Below, in pieces: positions 35,287-45,350 of a stretch of DNA of 64,000 nucleotides. Location of the stretch: contig JAKJXP020000033.1 in assembly GCA_022225965.2 (NCBI GenBank), positions 1-64,000 of the forward strand, written 5' to 3'. Origin of the DNA: Diatrype stigma (lineage: Eukaryota; Ascomycota; Sordariomycetes; Xylariales; Diatrypaceae). The notes beneath the pieces were generated by a model. That model did not search any database and was not told the DNA's origin. It saw only the letters and a list, made by a program, of their open reading frames with translations. Numbering within the stretch: position 1 is the stretch's first letter; each line of letters starts with the position of its first letter. The translations under genes were made by a program, and so were the position numbers.

Positions 35287-36069
35287 ATGGCTTCTTCACC
35301 TCAAGATAATACTCCGCCGATCGACATCCAGCTATCGTTTGACCGGTCCACGCACGCCTACTCGCAACCCGAACCACCAACAATCGCCATGGCCGTCACC
35401 TCGCGAGCCCAGCACTCCATTACCGTCTTCACCTGGAGCAGGCCTCTAGACCCAACAGGTGCTTTCGTCCAGCGGCGGCTATACCATCACGGACCTAAAT
35501 TCCGGTCAGCCGGTAAGCACTACCAGGATTTCATGTATCAACAGAGCACCGGTTCTTCGCGTCAGAGGCGGACACGATGACCCGTTTTATCTCACCCTGC
35601 TGCCCAACACTCCAGTGGAATTATCAACGGGTAAGGTATTAGGAGAAAGTCTCCCGCTTCGTTTCTGGTCCTTGTAAATGTCCAATTGTACAAGAGCGCG
35701 AGAGCTCGGCGGAGAGATGGCAGCCAAACAATTATCGGTCATCTTCTTTTCGAGTCGAGAGTCGGTTCCTTTTGCGTCACTTGTATTAGCCCGACCCACG
35801 ATCCATTGTCGCGCACGGCCGAGAGAAGGATGAACACGGCAGCGAGCGCAAGGTCCGGCAGTACGAGCGTGGACGGTCTTGAGCCTGGTCATTGTTACGC
35901 GATCAGCCTCAATCTAGAGTCTCTGGGGGATTGCCGGTGGGCTCCGGCCACCAAGGACGAGATCCTGCTGGATGCCGTAGGGCCAGATACGCAATTGGGG
36001 GGTCACCCCTGGAACAGGACACCTCTGAATTTCAACGTAAGCGAGGCGACGCTACATGTACTAGAGTGA
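35287..36069 (+). CDS. Conserved fungal hypothetical protein, reading frame disrupted
   Basis: The start at 35287 gives MASSPQDNTPPIDIQLSFD, and around residue 50 HSITVFTWSRPLDPT. This N-terminus resembles a widespread uncharacterised fungal family of about 200-230 residues. The matching continuation (YTITDLNSGQPVS, FYLTLLPNTPVELST) lies one base over from about 35458, with no intron of usable size between them, so there is a one-base frame break. The C-terminal part DGLEPGHCYAIS to TLHVLE (stop at 36067-36069) lies in a third frame. It could be joined by a 212-nt intron at 35631..35842 (GTAAGG donor, CAG acceptor). Either the gene is a young pseudogene or the assembly carries a one-base error. 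Function is unknown. Confidence 0.5.
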
Positions 36070-36908
36070 ATAGGATATGAGATATGCCTATAACCGCCGC
36101 TGTCATATCGAGGGCGCATAGGAAACATCTCCTGCCTTTACAACTAGGGAAACGGGCGAACTCGTTCGCTCTCCGCTATCAATAATGTAATACAGCAGTG
36201 CGAGATTGGGCAAATTCAAGCAGTGCTGCGATATTTCACTTTTCCTAACATGCATATGCAGTCACGTCGGGTGGTGTTGGGCTACGATACTTGCCTAAAC
36301 ATATACTCAACAGGCCAGTGACATGGCTGATTGCTAGTGGTGTTGTCGCATCACCTGGCATATCGTACAATACCACCTTGAGGCGTCCACCGGCCAATGT
36401 AACGATGGATGCCTGTTGATCTCATTGGAAATAACATGGTGCTATCTGCATCGACTAAGAAGGATGGCTTGGCGATTGCCCAAGATGTCTCCTATCTAAA
36501 CTAAATATAGACTTTTCCTGGATATTGATTTATCTTTTTACTAGTAGGAACGATTGAGAGAATACCCCTTTCCGTTATTGCTAAGGTTTATTGGGTTTAT
36601 CTACAAACAGAACATGCCCTGTAACCACACTCACATAGGCGCCCGAATACGGGACGTGTGCGGAAGTGATCGTTATAGAATTCAAGTGAAGACTATTCGG
36701 CAAGCTTGATGTCTAACATGGGGTGGGCAGCCCATAACCCAACCCTTCGTTGTCCACATTTAGTAGTAATGTTTGGGTGAGAGAGCGAGAATGGCAAAGG
36801 GTCTGCACACCCCTCAAACTTGACTGTTCCGACAATATATATCTCACGCAGCCCCTTCAGTGACCATCGTATCAATTTCCAGATATCGCCTATATCACAT
36901 TGGGTACC
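36070..36908. other. Promoter-side spacer of the HET gene
   Basis: Ordinary intergenic DNA of 0.84 kb. No feature is recognised apart from TATATAT words near 36834, about 70 bases before the HET start. Confidence 0.4.
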
Positions 36909-39335
36909 ATGACTTCATGTTCTATTCATCGCTCCAATACTGTACACTCAGGTTCAGAATCGTTTACCCTGAGTCTAGAGGACTTCACGCGTCGAGCTAT
37001 TGGAACAGACAAGATACCACGATGCCATCAGTGTGAGCTGATTCTGACAGCGATAGATAACTGGAAGCCCGGCTGGGTTTTGGCCAATTTGCGGACAGCT
37101 CGCAGCTACGCCGACTTAGAGATCAAGCAGTATGACAATGGCAAGTTGGAGAGAGTGGTGCTTCGCCAATACGTGACTGTGGGGCCTCAAGAACTAGGCA
37201 GTGAGGTGTATGAGGATAGTGTGGTGATGAATCTAGGGTCTGACCCGACGTACTTTGGAGGCAGAGTCGCATGGTTCGACGTCATACATCGGCCACCAGG
37301 TATGTTTGTTAGGCCTTCAAGTGAAGATCTAATCGTCCTTGAAGGTAATTGATGGCTAATTATGCAGTAGGAGACATTGTAGAGTATCCCCATGACGAAA
37401 CAAGGTGGATGGATATCTGTCGAAACTGGAACGTCTCAGAAGATTCCTCGTTTCAGACTGCGTTCAGCAGAGCTGCTCAGTGGCTCTCCTATTGTGTACA
37501 GTCCGACAAATGCTGCAAACAACCAGACAACAAATTTGTGCCTCGGCGGCTACTCAACGTTGAGCCAGAAAACCAGAATGGGAGTTCATTTCTCTTCGAT
37601 CCCACCCTGTCCCTGGACTACGCCTGTCTCAGTTATTGTTGGGGAGAAGATTCTCAGGATGTTTTGAAGACGACAACGTCGAATCTCGAGACCCATTACA
37701 AAGAGATTCCTTTATTACATAATATGCCTCGAAGTGTCCAGGATGCTGTTACTGTGTGCAGAGGGTTGAAGATTCCGTACCTCTGGGTTGATTCACTTTG
37801 CATCGTTCAGGACGACCATGATGCCTGGTTGGAAGATGCGTCCGATATGGACCGCATCTACCTCAATTCCTATGTAACGATTGCAGCTCTGGAGCCGAGC
37901 AGCTGCAAAACGGGATTCTTAGGAAAACAAGCATTTGGTCGTAGTGACTGGCAACTTCAGTCCATGCTTCCCGGGAACTCTCAGGAAGTGGTTATCCGAC
38001 GAGGCCTGACTCCGACCACAGAGTCTTCACTAGACAAGCGTGGCTGGTGCCTACAAGAAACAATACTGCCATTTCGGAGGTTGTGTTTCGATGGAAATGA
38101 GATGAGTTGGGAGTGTTCATGCCGCAAACTTTGCGAGTGTGGCCACCATGTCTGGCCAAACGACATCTTCGAAAGGAGAGATGATCTCAGTCTCACAAAG
38201 ATTGGGATGTTGCTAAAGGAAGGGACACTAACAATCGCCCGTGCGCCAAAGACAAACACCAGAGATTCCGGGTGCAAGGAGACGCATTTAGGATGGCTCC
38301 AGGAACGAGATGCTGTCGCCGCCAAGGGTCTTGTAATCATCCGGACAGGATTTACGAGCTATGGAGGAAGGTGGTTTCTGAGTTCTCCTCCCGCTCGCTC
38401 TCTCGGCGGAGTGATAAATTGGTAGCTCTTGCCAGATTGGCCAACATCATTCGCGAGAAGAAACAATGCAAGAGCAGTCCCGAGGTTGAGTTCCTTGCAG
38501 GTTTGTGGAAGATAGAACATCCGTTCGAGCTAGCCTGGCGGGTTGTTGCTTTCAAATCTAGACCAGCACTACCATCCCATGAAACGGCTGACGCGGTAGA
38601 GAAGGAGCACGATTTCCCTTCGTGGTCATGGGCGTCTTGCGACCACGTGATAAGTTACGACTTTGCTTACCCTTTATCATATTGGAGCCATAGGTGTGAT
38701 GTGGTCAATAAATGTGTACTCCGAGACGCTATAGGAAGACCCAGACACGAAAATCGCAACTTTAATATCGATCGAATTCAATTAGAAGGTTGTCTTGTTC
38801 CTGTCGAGTTAGTGGTGTTTGCACAATATATACCCCCAAGGGGCGGGATCTTCGGGGATTTTACTTCGGGAAACGGCTCTATCCACATGTCAAGATGCCC
38901 CCCCCCCCCGGATATACGAACGAGATGACTGCCTTTGTGCGGTCGCGGAGCCTCCGCGCTGTGAGAGTTTCTTTGGATAGGTTGACAGACCCGACGATTG
39001 GGCAAGAAGATGATCGGGCCGCTTGTTGGATGCAAGGGAAATGCAAAGGGCAATGTTGTTCATGGGACCAAGAACAGGAGAAGAAGCTAGACAGCTATTA
39101 CTGTTTTCGACTTTTCTCTTGGAGAGAACTGGGCGGTTCGATTGTGATGAACGAAAGTGGAGAATGGGAGGATCGGTATATGGGACCAGAGACATGGTTC
39201 CTTTTGTTAAGACCGTCTCTTCGTGTCGAGGGGGCCTTTGAACGGGTTGGGGTTGGTGTTGCTAGTGACTGGAGGTATTCTAAAATTTGTCCGCTGTTCG
39301 ACAAGGCTGAGGCAAGAGTGATTGATATCATTTAG
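36909..39335 (+). pseudogene. Heterokaryon incompatibility (HET) domain protein with two frame breaks
   Basis: The first exon 36909..37299 and second exon from 37368 are joined by a clean 68-nt intron (GTATGT, GCAG). The HET domain follows: YACLSYCWGEDS, then IPYLWVDSLCIVQDD, then YVTIAALEPSSCKTGF, and DKRGWCLQETILPFRRLCF. These three blocks define HET proteins, which in fungi trigger cell death after fusion of incompatible hyphae. The frame runs to about 38300. The usual continuation (RIYELWRKVVSEFSSR to FPSWSWAS) is in another frame, implying a one-base break near 38300-38345 or an unseen intron. A second break falls exactly on a run of 12 C at 38898-38909, after which the C-terminal part to 39335 is in the third frame. 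The gene is either pseudogenised or contains sequence errors. Confidence 0.75.
38898..38909 (+). repeat. C12 homopolymer within the HET gene
   Basis: Twelve consecutive C lie in the HET coding region, exactly where the open frame changes from HMSRCPPPP to one reading GYTNEMTAFV. A change of one C in run length is enough to switch between frames, either by replication slippage in the organism or by a base-calling error. Confidence 0.85.
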
Positions 39336-39497
39336 ATTGAGTATTTTATTGAATATAATATTTCCTATACGTAAGCGTTGCATCCTACATGATACGAATC
39401 AGATCTATACATCTGAGTCTTTCCGGAGCAACCAGTGCCTAGGCCATGTCAGAGCCATTCGCGTAGCCATTCGCAGTAATAATCGTGGCATGACCCT

Positions 39498-40517
39498 CTA
39501 CGGCAGGGTGTAGCCGCCGTCTATAATCAAGTCTGCCCCTAATCACCAAGCCGTGTTAGCCACCTCCTAGAAACATCGCAGCGAAAAAGGGGGTCAATAC
39601 TCGACATGACCAACTCACCTGTCATATAACTGCTAGCGTCACTAGCTAGGTAGACGTACGACCCCTTCAGCTCAGAGGCCTTACAGAGTCTCCGCCCAGG
39701 AATCATGGAGAACCACTGTTTCCTCCATTCTTCGGGGTGGACATCCAGCACTGTTCACATGCACTTTGTCAGCTACCTGTATCACATACTTCACGACTTC
39801 CAACAACCGTCCGCCCATCTCTAAGGAAAGGAGTATTAAGAGGGAAAACACACTCTCGGTGGCGATGAAGCCCGGCGACACGGAGTTGACCCTGGTGAAA
39901 TCGACCCACTCGACCGCCAGGCTCTTGGACAGGTGGACGAGCGCGGCCTTGCTCGCGTTGTAGGCGGCCTGCTTCTGGGGCACGTTGACGAGGGTGGCGC
40001 TGACGGAGGCGGTGAAGACGATGCTGCCGCGGGCGGCGGGGTCGGCTTCGTGCTGGCGCTCGAACACGCGCGCGGCCGCCTGCGCCGTCCAGAAGGCCCC
40101 GTTGACGTTGACGTCGAACATGTCGCGGAACTTGTCCTCGGGGTAGTCCTGCGCCGCGATGTGCTCGGCGATGCCCGCGTTGGCCACCACCACGTCCAGC
40201 TTGCCCCGCCCCAGCCCGCCCGCCGCCGCCACCGCCTCCACCACCGCCTCCACCTCCGCCCGCGACCGCACGTTGCACTTCAGCGCCTGCACCGCCCGCC
40301 CGCCGTTGGCCCGGCTGATCTCCCCCGCGATGCGCTCGGCTTCCGCCGCCGGCGTGCTGCTGTACGTGATGGCTACCTGGGCGCCCGCCTCGCAGAGGCC
40401 CCGCGCGACCTCGAGCCCGATGCCGCGGCACCCGCCGGTCACGAGCGCGGTCTTGCCGCTGAGGTCGAAGTGCGAGAGCACGGGGGCCTCGGGGTTGGGG
40501 TGGGGTGCGAGGACCAT
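39498..40517 (-). CDS. Short-chain dehydrogenase, sorbose/L-xylulose reductase-like
   Basis: Predicted 278-residue classical SDR from three exons: 40517..39854, 39750..39619 and 39538..39498 (introns 103 and 80 nt, all phase 1). The N-terminus PVLSHFDLSGKTALVTGG has TGGCRGIG as the cofactor loop. Next come VVVANAGIAE (NAG motif), the catalytic Ser in VFTASVSA and YNASKAA (YxxxK), then VNSVSPGFI. The ending DLIIDGGYTLP is standard for the family. The N-terminal extension before FDLSGK resembles yeast SOU1 and fungal mannitol/L-xylulose reductases, which interconvert ketoses and polyols with NADP(H). It lies 1.2 kb from a polyol dehydrogenase and resembles the SDR at 50138. The exact sugar is not readable. 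Confidence 0.85.
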
Positions 40518-41704
40518 GTTGGCTCGGCTGTTGGCGGGGTGGGTGGAAATAGGATGGGATAGGATAGGGAAGGGGGGAAGGAATGAGTAGTAAGTAAGTA
40601 CGTGAGTAAGATGGGTTAGGACTTGGTGTGATTGTGTGAATAGACCGATGTATTAGGGCTGGGTATTCTTTTTTTTTTCTTCTTTTATTCTTGTTCTTGT
40701 CTCTGGCCTTGCTCTTGATGTTGTCTATTGGTGTCTAAGTAAGTATACAAAAAACCCTTTCGTGTATCCTGGACTCCATCCCCCGTAAATCCGCTGTGTT
40801 CCGAACCCCACATGGCTAACTAACAACCTTGAAGCCACGAGAACGGCCGTCCGTTCGTCCACGGGCCCAGATCACCCCAGCGGTGCTCACTGGTACGAAA
40901 GATGAAAGACAAAAGACCGAAGACGAAAGGGGGGAAAGCGGACGACTGTCGACCTCGACCCACCCGCTCGTCAGGTGCCCTGTCACCTGTGGAGACGTTA
41001 TACGGGCCTTTATTTCTGGGGGATGCGGGGATGCGGGGATGCGGAGCAGCGGGGTAGGGGTAACAGTTTCCCCCGTGGGGATTGCGAATTGGGGATTGGG
41101 ATTTGGAGACTGTGGATTGCAGCGTCAGCCTTCGGGTCAATCAGTCAATCAGTCAATCGGGGTGCGCGAGATTTGATCGATGGAACAGACCAGACAGGGT
41201 TCTCCGCACTTAATAAGTACTAGGTAGTAGTTGCTCTGCATTGACGGCAGGTGCTCACGGTTACACAATCGGTTACACAATACCTAAATACGTTTCTCAC
41301 TTCTATTCTAGCTGTATCCCTCCCAAGAACAGTAATGAAACATAGTCGTAGATTATGCTGGTTTGAAACTCTCTATAGAGCAGTTTAGCTATAAGAGGTA
41401 GGGTCTAGATGGCAAGAGGCAAGAGACAAGCCAGGGTTGGTGGCTAGCTATCCAATGTTAAGGTATTAAGGTATTGGATGGGTCAGGGGAGATTGTGCTC
41501 CTTATCTCGACGAATTGCATCATCACATATTCATCATATTCGCATTACATACTCATCACCTATAAATGAAAAGTGGGAGGTCGGATGTCGCCGAGTTCAG
41601 AGTTCAAGGCAACTAGAAGCTTTACGCAATTATTCATGTCTAATTATTTTACCAATATTTCCAGGTAGGTAGGTATTTAGTTTTTAGATCCAAACACCAG
41701 CGCA
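40518..41704. other. Upstream region of the SDR gene
   Basis: 1.2 kb between the 5' end of the SDR gene and the 3' end of the polyol dehydrogenase gene. It contains a T/C-rich stretch at about 40670-40700, a cluster of CreA-like motifs (listed separately) and TCAATCAG repeats at about 41137-41158. Confidence 0.45.
41025..41054 (+). promoter_or_regulatory. Cluster of four CreA-type SYGGRG motifs
   Basis: GCGGGG at 41025-41030, GCGGGG at 41033-41038, GCGGAG at 41041-41046 and GCGGGG at 41049-41054 lie at a regular 8-base spacing. CreA/Mig1 carbon catabolite repressors bind SYGGRG, usually as close pairs. The cluster is about 510 bases upstream of the SDR start. The regular spacing also fits a small GGATGCGG tandem repeat, so binding is an inference. 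Confidence 0.4.
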
Positions 41705-43114
41705 TTACACAACGCCCTGGATAATGACCTTCAGTGTATCTTCCTGGCCCTTCCTTACCAGCTCGAACGCCTCCAGTGCCTGCTCGAACTTGAACCTATG
41801 CGTGATGAGGGCACGCGGGTTAATCTTTCCAGAGGCCACCAGCTCCACAGCCTGGGGGTAACAACCGGTCGTGTACCGGATGGAGCCCTTGATGTTCAGC
41901 GCTCTGATGCATGCCGTCGTGATGGGGAACACAACCTCCTGTGTGACAAAGTTGTCAGTATGCTTGCTCGAATTGGGGAGGAGAACAAGTAGAATATTAA
42001 GCGTCATCACTTACCTCCTTGCCCATCCCAGCCTGGACGTAAGTGCCCCCTTTCTTCGCCGCGAACACACCAGCCTGGATGCACGATTCCGCCCCCGTGC
42101 ACTCCAAGACGACGTCCGCCCCCTCGCCAAGACCAAATTGCTTGACGATAGTCTCCGCCATGGCGCGGGACGCCTGCACGGGATCCGCGCTGGGTGCCGC
42201 TGGCCGTTCCGGCACGTAGACGCTGTCGGCGCCGAACCCCTGCGCGAAAGCGGCCCGCGACTTGGAGATGTCCACGCCGATGACCTTGCTGGCGCCGTAC
42301 GCCTTGGCCACGGCCTGGCACAGCGCCCCGATGGGCCCGCACCCGAACACGAGCACCGACTGCCCCGCCCGCAGGTCCGCCACCTTGCAGATCTGCACGG
42401 CGACCGCTACCGGCTCCACCAGTGCGCCGTCCTCCGCGCTCATGTGCTCCGCGATCGGGTAGCAGTAGTCGCCCGCGACGATGTAGTACTTCTGGAGCGT
42501 GCCGTCCCATGGCGGCGTGGCGGCGAAGACCGTGTCCGCGCATAGGTTGTACGAGCCGGAGCGGCAGTAGTTGCAGCTGTACGTGTACGAGGTTTGGTTA
42601 GCTCATATGAACGTTTTCTCCTCCGGCTTGATAGGTACGCCATGAGTCTTTGATAAAGGGGTATCATAGGTAATAATCACGACAACGAAAACGACAACAA
42701 CAACAATAACAACAGCATAAACAGATACGTACTGTCTGCACGGCACGCCGGGCTCAATAGCGACACGGTCCCCGACCTTCACGTTCGTCACCTTGCTGCC
42801 CACCTCCACGACCGTCCCGGCGCTCTCGTGGCCCAGGATGATGGGGCTGTTGAGGATGAAGTCCCCGATGCGCCCCCGCTGCCAGTAGTGCACATCACTG
42901 CCGCAGATTCCAGTCTGCTCTATGTGGACTCGCACGTCGTGCTCGTCCCGAAGCTTGGGCACCTCGCGGTTCTCAAATGACACATTCTGCACGGATTGCA
43001 GCACGAAGGCAGGGTTCTAGGTTTGGTTAGCTAGTTCCTTTATCTATGTAGTCGGAAAGCTGCGGAGTGGCCAGCATGAATATTGAAAACGTTCGAACTT
43101 ACAATCTCGGCCAT
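41705..43114 (-). CDS. Xylitol (polyol) dehydrogenase, zinc-dependent MDR family
   Basis: Predicted 363-residue NAD-dependent D-xylulose reductase-like enzyme. Exons are 43114..43103 (four codons), 43016..42733, 42576..42015 and 41938..41705; introns are 86, 156 and 76 nt with good donors (GTAAGT, GTACGT, GTAAGT). GICGSDVHYW supplies the catalytic-zinc cysteine and GHESAGTVVEVG the GHE motif. The structural-zinc cysteines follow in CRHCNYCRSGSYNLC, then FAATPPWDGTL, VFGCGPIGALCQ and VIGVDISKSRA, where Asp favours NAD. These fit the sorbitol/xylitol dehydrogenase subfamily. The reaction would be xylitol or another polyol to the ketose in the cytosol. L-arabinitol or sorbitol dehydrogenase activity is an alternative. 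A kinase gene is divergently transcribed from the shared promoter. Confidence 0.9.
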
Positions 43115-43665
43115 CTTGACGCCGATTCGAACTAGTTGTGGAAGAGACTCTCGTTGAATATTGGCTGGCTTTGGGAAAGGGGTCGTTGCCAGGAGTTTCT
43201 TTTCGATGTGATGTAAGTAACTAGCGGCGATCTAGATAATTATCACCGCAATAGTAAGAATCAACAGCACGTATAAATGTATCTCACGATGAGCCGCTCG
43301 GAGGAGCGTTCGAACGATCACATGAGTTGCCCAAGTGGAGTATAGATGTTGTACCCAATTATGCGGTTACGTTAGGGGGTCGACAGATGTCCGGTGCCGA
43401 TCGCAGTCGTCGGACCGCTAAGCCCTCGAATTTATAGGGCGTCCCCACCAGCGGAAAGCTAGCCATTCCGGACGGACTTTGTATTGTGTTAGGACCAACT
43501 CCCCCGGGGCTCTCCGGACATGGTAAGAATGAACTAGCAGTGGAAAGGTAGAGCTAGACTATCCACGGATATATCAAGGGCTACATCGTCGGTCCTGTAA
43601 CCGACCGACGGGGACGACAACCGCCATTCTATTAGCCAATAAGTTGCCTAATTAGCCAACAAACG
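43115..43665. promoter_or_regulatory. Shared divergent promoter of polyol dehydrogenase and kinase
   Basis: 551 bases between two divergent starts. It holds a perfect CGTTCGAACG palindrome at 43307-43316 and CreA-like words at 43443-43448 (complement of GTGGGG) and 43504-43509 (CCGGGG). There is an 8-base inverted repeat, CGTCGGTC at 43587-43594 against GACCGACG at 43603-43610. Two TTAGCC words (complement of the XlnR-type core GGCTAA) occur at 43632-43637 and 43652-43657. The first overlaps a CCAAT box. The motif matches are seen; binding is inferred. Confidence 0.4.
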
Positions 43666-44451
43666 ATGGAGTCTACACATCGGGCGCTAGCGGAGCGCAT
43701 TCTCAATCTAAGCAAGAAGAACCAGTGCCAACAGAAGCAACGCGACCACCAGCCGTCCACGGCACCACCCCCCGCTCCCCCGGGGTCGGACCACCCTGCA
43801 CGACCACCACGGATTCTCATAGCGCTAGCCGGCCCCCCTGGGTCCGGGAAGACCACCATAGCGGCCAACGTCGCCCTCGCGCTCGCAGGTCTCCCGGATC
43901 CGCCCAAGACCGTCGTGATCTCTGTCGACGGCTTCCACCTGCCCCTCGCCGCGCTCCGCAACCTGCCCAACGCGGCGGAGGCGCTGGCCCGGCGGGGCGC
44001 ACCGTGGACCTTCGACGCGCAGGCGGCGGTGGAGATGGTGCGGAAGCTGCGGCGGTCCCGCGCCGACCAAAGAAGTGGAGGAGGAAACGGAGGAGGAGAA
44101 GAAGCGGTCCTCGTGCCCACGTTCGACCACGCGGTCAAGGATCCCGTGGCGGGCGGGCTGGTCGTCGACCCCGACGTGCAGGTGTGCCTGCTGGAGGGCA
44201 ACTACCTCCTGTGCGACGAGGGGCCGTGGGCGGAGATCGCGGGCCTGGTGGACGAGCGGTGGCTGGTGCGCGTGGAAGAGGGCTTGGCCCGGAAGCGGAT
44301 CGCGGCCAGGCATCTGGCCGCCGGGATCGAGCCGACGATGGAGCTCGCGCTGGCGAGGACGGATTACAATGATATCCCGAACGGGCGGTATGTCATGGAG
44401 CGCAGCTTGGGAAGGCAGGACGTCTTGATTGAGAGCGTGGAGAATAAGTGA
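43666..44451 (+). CDS. P-loop kinase of the PRK/uridine-kinase-like family
   Basis: Predicted 261-residue, single-exon ATP-binding protein. Walker A is GPPGSGKTT at about residues 56-64. It is followed by VVISVDGFHLPLAALR, where the DGFH segment is typical of fungal relatives of phosphoribulokinase/uridine kinase and pantothenate kinase. RRGAPWTFDAQAAVEMV, PTFDHAVKDPV and LLEGNYLLCDEGPWAEI continue the family pattern, and RKRIAARHLAAGIEP forms the lid region. Related fungal proteins such as yeast Yfh7 have no firm substrate. A sugar or nucleoside kinase role would suit its position beside the polyol dehydrogenase, but this is an inference. The 5' coding region has a proline-rich linker. An A-rich tract follows the stop. 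Confidence 0.85.
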   Translation: MESTHRALAERILNLSKKNQCQQKQRDHQPSTAPPPAPPGSDHPARPPRILIALAGPPGSGKTTIAANVALALAGLPDPPKTVVISVDGFHLPLAALRNLPNAAEALARRGAPWTFDAQAAVEMVRKLRRSRADQRSGGGNGGGEEAVLVPTFDHAVKDPVAGGLVVDPDVQVCLLEGNYLLCDEGPWAEIAGLVDERWLVRVEEGLARKRIAARHLAAGIEPTMELALARTDYNDIPNGRYVMERSLGRQDVLIESVENK

Positions 44452-44859
44452 ACGGATTACTGCTTCCTTGGCCTGACGGCACTATTTAAAAAAAAGAAAA
44501 AAATAATAAAAAAGAAAAAAAAAGAAAAAAAATAAAAAAGACTGAGGCTTCGCTTCGGGAAGTATTCATTAGGTCTAGTAGACTAGTCATAAGTACCTAC
44601 AAGGATCCCAATCATAATCACATACCAATGTTCGAGAGTTTGGTGGTAACAAGTTATAATTGGAACTCGCGAAGGTCGTACATATACAGCAAAAAAGCAA
44701 TAAAAATGGAATGCCCGGATATATCTATCGCTAATAATGAGCGCAATGCGGCCATCTACCACCCATATTCGTGCTGTTGCCTGATAGATCTCCCATCTGA
44801 TACTACACTACTCCCCCATCCAGTCCTCGTGGTTCTGAAGGCAGGACGCCGCCGGTCTC
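44452..44859. other. Convergent spacer with A-rich tract
   Basis: It lies between the kinase (+) and the small secreted protein gene (-). The segment 44487-44540 is almost pure A with occasional G or T and probably lies in the 3' untranslated region or terminator of the kinase. No gene is seen. Confidence 0.45.
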
Positions 44860-45350
44860 TCAAGAGCAAGAGCCCCCATTGGGATCAGCACTTTGAAAAA
44901 AGGACTATTAGCCAAGGACGACCAACGAGCGATCTAGCAGGGAGAAGCCCAGAGGGAGAAAAGGGGAAGGGGAACAAAGGGGGGGACTTACATGAACCTC
45001 CAGTTGTCGATGGTGCTATCGCCGCCGTGCTCGCAGCCGTTGATCTCGTTCTTCAGCCGGAGGTTGCAGTCGCCGTCGCCGAGGTCGATGGTTCCCGTGC
45101 CGCCCCAGTGGATGGACAGGTCGACCTTCTTTTCGCCGGTGAGCGGCGCGCAGATGGCCTTGGTCTGGCCTGAGACGAAGCTGGTCTGCGTGAAGCCGCC
45201 CTCGTTGGCCGAGTTGCAGAGCCCGTCGACGGCCTGCTCCGCGTACCCGCGCTCCGCGCCCCAGATGTCGCCGCCGGTGTAGCAGCCCGCGAGCGCTTGG
45301 GGGACGACGGCGGCGCTGCCGATGGCGAGGAAGAGGGTGGTGAACTGCAT
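44860..45350 (-). CDS. Small secreted six-cysteine protein
   Basis: Predicted 129-residue protein from exons 45350..44992 and 44890..44860 (intron 101 nt, GTAAGT donor, AAG acceptor). The start at 45350 gives a classical signal peptide, MQFTTLFLAIGSAAVVPQALA, with cleavage expected near residue 21. The mature part has exactly six cysteines at about 23, 45, 67, 95, 106 and 128, allowing three disulfides. It contains HWGGTGTIDLGDGDCNLRL and NWRFIADPNGGSC. The last cysteine is encoded only after splicing, which supports the intron. Small secreted cysteine-rich proteins of this kind in fungi are often extracellular effectors, antimicrobial or cell-wall proteins; no specific family was recognised. 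Confidence 0.78.

Noticed and set aside
40159..40590. Long open frames opposite the SDR gene
   Set aside because: They are antisense shadows of high-GC coding sequence; the SDR on the minus strand has clear catalytic motifs.
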